Shown here piece after piece: positions 59,001 to 64,000 of a stretch of 64,000 bases of DNA. This DNA comes from Streptomyces sp. TLI_171. GTDB lineage: Bacteria; Actinomycetota; Actinomycetes; Streptomycetales; Streptomycetaceae. The stretch lies in contig NZ_RAPS01000001.1 in NCBI RefSeq assembly GCF_003610255.1, positions 3,720,001 to 3,784,000 on the forward strand. Reading direction: 5' to 3'. Under the pieces are notes generated by a model. It did no database searches. It was not told the origin of the DNA and was given only the letters and a program-made list of their open reading frames with translations. The stretch's first letter is position 1, and every line of letters starts with the position of its first letter. The translations under genes and the position numbers were made by a program.

Positions 59001-59398
59001 TGGTGGAGTCGGACCCGGAGGTGGCGGCGGCGCTGGTCGCCAGCCTGGAGCGGCGCGGCATGCACGTGGAGCACGCCGCGGACGAGAACGACGCGGTGGC
59101 CCGGGCCAGCAGCATCCAGCCGAACCTGGTGGTGCTGGACCTGCAGCGGATCGAGCGGCAGAACCTCGGCCTGCTCGACTGGCTGCGGGCCAATGACCGC
59201 CTGCACCGCACCCCGTTGGTCGTCTACACCTCGGCCGACCTGGACCCGCAGGCCCGCGCCGGGCTGCGCACCGGCGCGAACGTGCTGTTCCTCGCCGAGC
59301 GGTCCACCACCGAGGACGTGCAGGGCCGGATCGTCGAACTGCTGGCCCGGATCGGCTCCCTGGGGCAGGTCGCCACGGCCGGCAGCGGCGCTTTCTGA
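56003..59398 (+). CDS. PAS protein with degenerate kinase and receiver domains
   Basis: The 1131-aa protein (GTG 56003, GGAGACC upstream) begins with two PAS domains (DALPDPLLLVNSNGTVVDVN; RAAAEGVLGVDLEGRVVLVN), then a histidine-kinase-like dimer/ATPase region (to about residue 510) lacking a recognisable H-box and clear N/G boxes. A ~450-residue Ala/Pro-rich linker holds a 7-fold NGQ repeat. It ends in a receiver-like domain (ARVLLVESDPEVAAALVASL, VVLDLQRIE) with a conserved Asp but FLAERS where the KP lysine motif should be. Catalytically degenerate signalling protein; it probably acts by protein binding. Confidence 0.8.
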   Translation: MSSRPTRGAARLAAILDALPDPLLLVNSNGTVVDVNKAAVESLQAPGTSLVGMGVLDLLPEFDPSRIPGSMRPPASETESLDRPVTMTARRTDGTAFTVEVSGNDFTDEGGGEAHGFLSFTTSDQDLLLLLVRDMSARLGVESELRRQHKQTEMILRAAAEGVLGVDLEGRVVLVNPAAAHILDFRASELGGRELHPLIQHSQPDGSPLAAESSALVDTLHSGRKHRIRNTVLWRKDGTPVTVDLTTAPVRDGEQLVGAVMTFTDRTHELALAARNEHLTAVLESELGGALTALHRRIDTLAADPAGQLWPEANWTLRRLAEECRRFGRLIDGVLEHQRFEADADRGKAALDRERIGLDEVVQLAVDRAGELVGPGRVRYSVHAAAVKVLADRERLARALAHLVADVSGVTSVPEPAAAESDPAAPGDPFAGPAPVGEQPPMVVLAAAQRGDVARIEVRGPARTSSAVHLPIARAAVQRHGGVLQRHDLPGGAGATYVVELPLDPDGDASGGPERQQHVPKDSDTAMLPDLPGQPGAPELRPAAADGASAAEPAGGATARADDTQGHGRRRARAARADDSWGNGPDRPAGQPEQQAPRAPIALGPGPSASAEPAVTAPADGAAAAEPAAEAGGRTGRRARRAATAQAATDSSASLHIPGIPDPGTAVYPGLEHSLPVTPAEPPAAPAAQPTGRRRRLALPADVAESAEEVTAILPPVRAEAPAEPAPESSPEPSSALEVARPAAPAPAAPVENAQPQPVGSGLGELVPPRPLGGFQAAFPAAFPAGGAQAELPAGPDSAAAGAGGAVNGQALNGQGVNGQALNGQGVNGQGVNGHELNGQAVQAGSGESGGPGAALALPAGPGAVEGRTPPRPVAELAPAKEQPQDGPRSLLVWPEPDPSTRGALESRGFRPVVVASREEVDAQVPETPAALFVDPLTGPITRTALQSLRTAALAGRVPVLLAAGLGQATRDAAYGADPAVLLRALAPRDGENHAARVLLVESDPEVAAALVASLERRGMHVEHAADENDAVARASSIQPNLVVLDLQRIERQNLGLLDWLRANDRLHRTPLVVYTSADLDPQARAGLRTGANVLFLAERSTTEDVQGRIVELLARIGSLGQVATAGSGAF
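58421..58525 (+). repeat. Seven 15-bp coding repeats (NGQ motif)
   Basis: Seven consecutive 15-bp units of GTGAACGGCCAGG type encode (V/L)NGQ(A/G) pentapeptides in the linker of the PAS protein. Short, in frame and near-identical, so length may vary between strains. Confidence 0.85.
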
Positions 59399-59441
59399 CG
59401 CCTCGTCAGCGCGGGTCGTTCCGTCAGCGCGGGCCGTTCCG

Positions 59442-60935
59442 TCACCGCCGGTCGGCAGGTGACGGCGGTCCGGCCTGCGGCAGTCGAGCCACCAACCGGG
59501 CGCCCTGCGGGGCGGGTTCGGCGGTCAGGGTGCCGCGGTGGTGTTCGGCGAGGTCCCGCGCGATGGCCAACCCCAGCCCCGCGCCGCCGAGTTCGCGGCT
59601 GCGGGCGTCGTCCAGGCGGGTGAAGCGCTCGAACACCCGCTCCCGGTCGGGTTCCGGGATGCCCGGCCCGTCGTCGCTCACCTCCAGCACCACCTCGCCC
59701 GGGTGGCCGGTCAGTCGGACCCGGACGGTGCGGTCGGCGTAGCGCTGGGCGTTGTCGACCAGGTTGGTGAGCAGCCTGGTCAGCCAGGTGCGGTTGCCCA
59801 GTACCTGCGCGCCGGGGGCGAGTTCGGCCCGGACCGGGATCCGGTCGCCGGTGCGGGCGGCCAGCACGTCCGCGAACAGCACGTCCAGGTCGAGGAGTTC
59901 GGTGGCGACCGGGTCGGCGGCGTCCAGCCGGGCCAGCAGCAGCAGGTCGGCGGCGAGGTCCTGCAGGCGGACGGTGTCCTGCAGTGCGTCGGCGAGCAGG
60001 TCGGGCCAGAGCTCGGGGTCTGGGTGGGCCAGTGCGACCTCCAGCTGGGTGCGCAGCACCGCGATGGGGCTGCGCAGCTCGTGCGAGGCGTCGGCGATGA
60101 AGCGGCGCTGGCGCAGGCCGGCGTCCTCCAGCCGGTCCAGCGTGGCGTTGACGGTGACCGCCAGCCGGGAGACCTCGTCGCCGGTGCGCGGCACCGGTAC
60201 CCGGCGGTGCAGGTCGTGGCCGGTGATCTCGGCGACCTCGGAGCGGATCGCCTCCACCGGGCGCAGGGCGCGGCCGGTGACCCGCCAGGTCACCACGGCC
60301 ACCAGCAGGACCAGCAGCGGCAGTCCGACGGCGAGCGCGGCGGCGGTGGTCCGCCCGGCGGCCTCCACCTCGCGCAGTGAGGTGCCCGCGTAGACGGTCA
60401 GCTTTCCGTCCGGGCCGGTGACGCTCATCGTGACCACCTGCTGGCCCGGGTCCCCGGCCAGCACTCCGGCGATCAACTTGCCCTCGCCGTAGGGGCGTTT
60501 GACGGAGTACGGGCCCAGCTCGGGGTCGATCAGCAGGCGTTTGCGGGCGTACGCCTCCGCCTCCTCGGGGTCGCCCGGGTACGGGGGTTCCGGGACGGGG
60601 CCGAGGATCGGCCGGGGCAGCTGGTCCGGGGTGGCGGCGACCACCCGGCCGTCGGAGTCGACCACCCGGATGCTGCTCGCGCCGTGCGCGGCGAGGATCG
60701 GCGGCAGGTGCTCGCGGCCCGCCAGCTCGACCACCTTGGACGCCTGCTGGGCGGCGGAGTCCTCGGCGTTGCGGAGCAGGTTGGCGTGCAGCACGGCGAG
60801 CAGCGCGAGCGCGGTGCCGCCGAGCGCGAGGGTGACCACCGCGGTGGCCGCGAAGGTGGCCCTGGCCCGCACCGACCGCGGGGCGAGGGCGCGCAGCCGG
60901 CGGCGCAGCAGGGTGCGGAACGGGCGCTCAGCCAC
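59442..60935 (-). CDS. Sensor histidine kinase
   Basis: The 497-aa kinase has membrane helices at about 26-52 and 197-217 flanking an extracytoplasmic sensor, a HAMP linker, an H-box DASHELRSP with His285, N-box LVDNAQRYAD and G-boxes DDGPGIP and GGAGLGLAI. The GTG at 60935 overlaps the response regulator stop by 8 bp. The pair is divergent from a PepSY protein gene at 61739, an arrangement in which the kinase often responds to membrane or antibiotic stress. Signal unknown. Confidence 0.93.
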   Translation of the reverse strand: MAERPFRTLLRRRLRALAPRSVRARATFAATAVVTLALGGTALALLAVLHANLLRNAEDSAAQQASKVVELAGREHLPPILAAHGASSIRVVDSDGRVVAATPDQLPRPILGPVPEPPYPGDPEEAEAYARKRLLIDPELGPYSVKRPYGEGKLIAGVLAGDPGQQVVTMSVTGPDGKLTVYAGTSLREVEAAGRTTAAALAVGLPLLVLLVAVVTWRVTGRALRPVEAIRSEVAEITGHDLHRRVPVPRTGDEVSRLAVTVNATLDRLEDAGLRQRRFIADASHELRSPIAVLRTQLEVALAHPDPELWPDLLADALQDTVRLQDLAADLLLLARLDAADPVATELLDLDVLFADVLAARTGDRIPVRAELAPGAQVLGNRTWLTRLLTNLVDNAQRYADRTVRVRLTGHPGEVVLEVSDDGPGIPEPDRERVFERFTRLDDARSRELGGAGLGLAIARDLAEHHRGTLTAEPAPQGARLVARLPQAGPPSPADRR

Positions 60936-61605
60936 CGTCCACCGCCAGCCGGTAGCCGGCCCCGCGGACGGTGCCGACGGCGGAGCGCCCGAACGGGGCG
61001 TCGATCTTCCGGCGCAGCGCGCTGATGTGCACCTCGACGATGCTGGGATCGCCGTCGTAGGCGGAGTCCCAGACGCTCTCCAGGATCTCCCGTTTGGACA
61101 CCACCCCGCCGGAGGCCCGGGCCAGGCACTCCAGCACGGCGAACTCGCGGGTGGTGAGCCGTACTTCGGCGCCGGCTCGGGTGCAGGTCCGGCGGGCCGG
61201 GTCGATCGCCAGGTCGCCGAACTCCAGGGTCTGCGGCAGCCGGCGGCCGGTGCGGCGGACCAGGGCGCGCAGCCGGGCGACCAGCACCACGTAGGAGAAC
61301 GGCTTGGAGAGGAAGTCGTCGGCGCCGGTGTCCAGGGCCTCGGCCTCGTCGAGTTCGCCGTCCTTGGCGGTGAGCATCAGGATCGGGGTGTCGTCGCCGG
61401 CCGCGCGGAGCCGGGCGCAGACCCGGTAGCCGTTCAGGCGGGGCAGCATGATGTCGAGCACGATGACGTCGTAGTCGTGCTCGGTGGCCAGCCACAGGCC
61501 GTCCTCGCCGTCGTGGGCGAGGTCGACCGCGAAGCCCTCGGCCCGCAGGCCGCGTTGCAGGGCGGCGGCGAGCCGCCGTTCGTCCTCGACCACCAGTACG
61601 CGCAT
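60928..61605 (-). CDS. OmpR-family response regulator
   Basis: The 225-aa regulator has a receiver with acidic pair ED (7-8), phosphoacceptor Asp51 (VIVLDIMLP) and the lysine in FLSKPF, and an OmpR winged helix (LTTREFAVLECLARASGGVV, VEVHISALRRKID, GTVRGAGYRL). ATG at 61605. It precedes and overlaps the kinase gene. It likely regulates the divergent PepSY gene. Confidence 0.95.
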   Translation of the reverse strand: MRVLVVEDERRLAAALQRGLRAEGFAVDLAHDGEDGLWLATEHDYDVIVLDIMLPRLNGYRVCARLRAAGDDTPILMLTAKDGELDEAEALDTGADDFLSKPFSYVVLVARLRALVRRTGRRLPQTLEFGDLAIDPARRTCTRAGAEVRLTTREFAVLECLARASGGVVSKREILESVWDSAYDGDPSIVEVHISALRRKIDAPFGRSAVGTVRGAGYRLAVDGG

Positions 61606-61738
61606 GGGGGACAGCGTCGCAGGCGTCCGGCCCGGGGCCCAGAGGGGCTTCAGCTTGGCTTCAGGCTGGCGGCGGCATGCTGGGCGCCCGGCCCGCGGAT
61701 CGGTCCCCGGCCGTGTTTTCGAGGGAGTCCTGTTTCAG

Positions 61739-62377
61739 ATGTCCGAACCGCAGTCTCCGGAGCCGTCCGAGCCCGGTGTCGAGGAAGCGACCGCCGTCCC
61801 GCTGCTGAAGCCGACGGTCCGTCAGCGCTACGTCCGGCTGCCGAAGCGGCGCAGTGTCCGCTGGGTGCTCGGGTCCGCCGTGGTGGTGGTGCTCGGTGTC
61901 GCCGCGGTGGGCACCGGCGTCGCGCTGGAGCGTCACCACGACGGCCGGTCCGGCCCGGTCATGGTCGGCCGCGCCTTCGGGCCGGACGGCGAAGTGACGA
62001 TCGCCGAGGGCCCCGGCGGCAAGGTGGTGCGCCGCGGTCCCGACGGCAGCGTGCAGGTGTTCCCGGGCGGCGGGAAGGTACCCGCGCTGCCCGAGCTGCC
62101 GGGTCCGGTCGACGGCTTCGGCGAGAAGTCCGGGGGCAAGTCCTCCGCGAAGCTGGCTCCCGCGCCGCTGCCGGGCGTGGCCGCCGACCAGGCGCTGGCC
62201 AAGGCGACCGCCGCGGTGCCGGGCGGCAAGGCCGCCGGGCTGTCGGTGATCGGCCGCGAGGGCGGCGGCAGCTCCTGGGCCGTCGAGGTGCTCGGCGCGG
62301 ACGGCGTGCGCCACCTGGTGACGGTGGACGGCACCGACGGCTCGATCACCGGCAACACCGTCGCCGACGGCCGCTGA
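61739..62377 (+). CDS. PepSY-domain membrane protein
   Basis: The 212-aa protein has a cytoplasmic N-terminus, one membrane helix (WVLGSAVVVVLGVAAVGTGV, about 42-61) and a C-terminal PepSY domain (ADQALAKATAAVPGGKAAGL, WAVEVLGADGVRHLVTVDG). ATG at 61739 with GAGGGAG upstream. It is divergent from the response regulator gene, typical of PepSY proteins controlled by, or feeding back on, a two-component system. Confidence 0.88.
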   Translation: MSEPQSPEPSEPGVEEATAVPLLKPTVRQRYVRLPKRRSVRWVLGSAVVVVLGVAAVGTGVALERHHDGRSGPVMVGRAFGPDGEVTIAEGPGGKVVRRGPDGSVQVFPGGGKVPALPELPGPVDGFGEKSGGKSSAKLAPAPLPGVAADQALAKATAAVPGGKAAGLSVIGREGGGSSWAVEVLGADGVRHLVTVDGTDGSITGNTVADGR

Positions 62378-62386
62378 CCGGACGCG

Positions 62387-62421
62387 CCGCGACCGGGGAC
62401 CTCGGCGGTCCCCGGTCGCGG
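62387..62421. terminator. Bidirectional hairpin terminator
   Basis: Perfect 14-bp arms (62387-62400 and 62408-62421) with a 7-nt loop lie between the convergent PepSY and DUF4396 genes. Confidence 0.9.
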
Positions 62422-62442
62422 TGCGTCGGTCTGCGGCGGGCG

Positions 62443-62952
62443 TCAGTGGTAGGCGTGGACCACCGCGTGGCCCCGCCCGCGGCCGATCAGCCAGCGGTTG
62501 ACCGGGACGGTGACCAGGAACGCCAGCACCAGCGACCCGGCGAGCGAGACCCAGAACAGCAGCTGGCCCAGTCCGGCGTCCATCGCGCCCGGAACGGTGA
62601 CCATCACGCCGTTGTCGATCAGCTCCATGACGATGATCGAGACGGTGTCGGCGGCCAGCGCGACCTTCAGCGCGTCCCGGAAGGTCAGACCGGCCTTCAG
62701 GACGCCGCGCATGGTGAGCGCGTAGCCGAAGACGAACGCCAGGGCGATCGACAGTACGACGGTCGCGCCGTTGTGCAGGCCGAAGCCGACGCCGATCACC
62801 TGCCCGAGCACCTCGCCGATGGCGCAGCCGGTGAGGCAGTGCAGGGTGGCCTGCGCGGCGGTGCGCCAGCTGCTCCCGCCGCCGTGGGCGTGGTGCTCGT
62901 GGTGCTGGTGGTTTTCGTGGTGCTCGTGGTGCTCGTGTCCCCCGTGCTCCAT
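62443..62952 (-). CDS. DUF4396 membrane protein, His-rich N-terminus
   Basis: The 169-aa protein starts with a His-rich tail (about 12 His within residues 3-23), then LHCLTGCAIGEVLG with Cys39 and Cys43, and four membrane helices (the last LLFWVSLAGSLVLAFLVTVP). This matches DUF4396. A CsoR-like operator lies 47 bp upstream of the ATG at 62952. Together the His tail, CxxxC in a helix and operator suggest copper (or sulfane-sulfur) handling in the membrane. No CopZ or CopA gene is in the window. Confidence 0.87.
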   Translation of the reverse strand: MEHGGHEHHEHHENHQHHEHHAHGGGSSWRTAAQATLHCLTGCAIGEVLGQVIGVGFGLHNGATVVLSIALAFVFGYALTMRGVLKAGLTFRDALKVALAADTVSIIVMELIDNGVMVTVPGAMDAGLGQLLFWVSLAGSLVLAFLVTVPVNRWLIGRGRGHAVVHAYH

Positions 62953-62998
62953 GGTGGCCCCTCCTCGCTCGGCACGTTCGTTCGTCCGCTGGAACGCT

Positions 62999-63015
62999 AT
63001 ACCCCCCTGGGGTAT
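62999..63015 (-). promoter_or_regulatory. CsoR-like operator
   Basis: ATACCCC-CCT-GGGGTAT has perfect 7-bp arms and matches the GC-rich pseudopalindromes bound by CsoR-family repressors. It lies 47 bp before the DUF4396 start codon, in promoter position. Confidence 0.65.
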
Positions 63016-63058
63016 TCCACAGCGGATTTTCGATCGTGCCGGGAGGGGCCGCCCGAGG

Positions 63059-64000
63059 TCACCCCTTGCCGAGCACCGTCACGTCCAGGCGGTCCGCCGC
63101 GTATTCGGCGCGGATCACCTTCTTGTCGAACTTGCCCACCGAGGTCTTCGGCACCGACTCGATCAGCGACCAGCGCTCCGGCAGCTGCCAGGAGGCGACC
63201 CGCTCGGCGAGGAAGGCGCGCAGCTCGGGCAGGCCGGCCGTGGCGCCGGGCCGGAGCACCACGGTGGCCAGCGGGCGCTCGCCCCACTTCTCGTCCGGGA
63301 CGGCCACCACGGCGGCCTCGGCGACCTCGGGGTGGGCCATCAGGTGGTTCTCCAGGGCGACCGAACTGATCCACTCGCCACCGGACTTGATGACGTCCTT
63401 GGCCCGGTCGGTGAGGGTCAGGTACCCGTCGGCGGTGATGGTGCCGACGTCGCCGGTGCGCAGCCAGCCGTCCGGGCTGAACTTGTCCTCGGGCCGGTCC
63501 GCCTCGCTGTCCGCGCCGCCGAAGTAGGCGCCCGCGATCCACGGCCCGCGCACCTCCAGCTCGCCCTCGGCGGTGCCGTCGTGCGGCATCGGCTCGCCGC
63601 CGGGGCCGACCAGGCGGGCCTGCACCGAGGCAGGGAAGACGCCCTGGGTGACCCGGTAGGCCCACTCCTCCTCGCCGGTGACGCCGGCCGGCGGGTGGGC
63701 GACGGTGCCGAGCGGGGAGGTCTCGGTCATGCCCCAGGCGTGGATGACCCGGATGCCGTGGCGCTCCTCGAAGGCCTTCATCAGCGAGGGCGGGCAGGCC
63801 GAGCCGCCGATCACCACGGTCTCCAGCGTGGAGGTGTCGTAGTCCCCGGCGTCCAGCTCGTCCAGCAGGCCGGTCCAGATGGTCGGGACGGCCGCGCCGA
63901 AGGTCGGCTTGACCTGGTCGATCATCGTGGCCAGCGGCTTGGGCTGCAGGAAGCGGTCCGGCATCAGCAGGCTCGCGCCGGTCATGAAGGCGGCGTGCGG
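63059..64000 (-). CDS. Acyl-CoA synthetase, N-terminal part outside window
   Basis: The frame is open to the window edge; the visible ~313 residues are the C-terminal two thirds of an AMP-forming acyl-CoA ligase. They contain GMTETSPLG (A5), YLTLTDRAKDVIKSGGEW (A7-A8, about residues 200-217 of the visible part) and the catalytic lysine in PKTSVGKFDKKVIR (A10). The motif set fits medium/long-chain fatty acyl-CoA synthetases. It activates a carboxylic acid with ATP and CoA. The stop lies 44 bp from the CsoR-like operator of the DUF4396 gene on the same strand. Confidence 0.93.
   Translation of the reverse strand, partial: PHAAFMTGASLLMPDRFLQPKPLATMIDQVKPTFGAAVPTIWTGLLDELDAGDYDTSTLETVVIGGSACPPSLMKAFEERHGIRVIHAWGMTETSPLGTVAHPPAGVTGEEEWAYRVTQGVFPASVQARLVGPGGEPMPHDGTAEGELEVRGPWIAGAYFGGADSEADRPEDKFSPDGWLRTGDVGTITADGYLTLTDRAKDVIKSGGEWISSVALENHLMAHPEVAEAAVVAVPDEKWGERPLATVVLRPGATAGLPELRAFLAERVASWQLPERWSLIESVPKTSVGKFDKKVIRAEYAADRLDVTVLGKG

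Noticed and set aside
60499-63369. 956-aa open frame on the plus strand
   Set aside because: It runs antisense to the two-component system and the DUF4396 gene; composition is typical shadow sequence.

Overview
The window is very GC-rich, uses GTG starts freely and carries gene families typical of filamentous actinomycetes (tandem SigF/SigN-like sigma factors, DUF853 ATPase, LytR C-terminal protein, PEBP-like proteins, an actinomycete integrative element). It looks like core chromosome of a Streptomycetaceae member (Streptomyces or Kitasatospora). No biosynthetic gene cluster, prophage structural gene or CRISPR array is visible.

Region 1 (1-27900) is chromosomal. A MarR-like regulator faces a DUF4097/ABC exporter operon across a cluster of GCAACG boxes. 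Then come three ECF-type sigma factor genes (a SigE-family factor with a membrane partner, a TIGR02960-type factor, a SigJ-type factor), small detoxification-type enzymes (VOC, DinB, NmrA-like), a GAPDH, GlxA/WYL/MerR regulators, a tandemly duplicated TolB-like lipoprotein pair, a histidine phosphatase, an HhH-GPD protein, an alpha/beta hydrolase, a DUF853 ATPase, upp and tadA.

Region 2 (27936-41815) is an actinomycete integrative and conjugative element (AICE) inserted in the 3' part of tRNA-Ser(CGA). It is bounded by a perfect 113-bp direct repeat that also duplicates the tRNA terminator. The leftward block runs from small transfer/spread genes (RRQRL-motif protein, DUF2637 protein and others) through an FtsK/TraB translocase, a prim-pol and a replication ATPase to Xis and a tyrosine integrase. 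A rightward arm carries GntR, a HAD hydrolase and a membrane-anchored unknown. The gene between attL and the integrase encodes a HEPN-type Rx4H protein with a zinc-ribbon-like tail; it is the best candidate here for an undescribed defence or stability factor. Three non-coding repeat regions (GTGTCAG repeats at the traB 3' end, GTGACGC boxes downstream of the rep genes, a palindrome-rich block before gntR) are candidate cis-acting sites for transfer, replication and control.

Region 3 (41816-64000) is chromosome again: a small membrane protein, a Dabb protein, two SigB/SigF-type sigma factors, a protein tyrosine phosphatase, an aldo/keto reductase, an SPFH plus NlpC/P60 operon, a large GEVED/Ig-like/Pro-Ser repeat surface protein, a single-domain globin followed by a flavohemoprotein, three tRNAs (two identical tRNA-Arg(ACG), one tRNA-Ser(GCT)), a PAS/degenerate-kinase/degenerate-receiver protein, a two-component system divergent from a PepSY protein, a His-rich DUF4396 membrane protein behind a CsoR-like operator, and a truncated acyl-CoA synthetase at the right edge.
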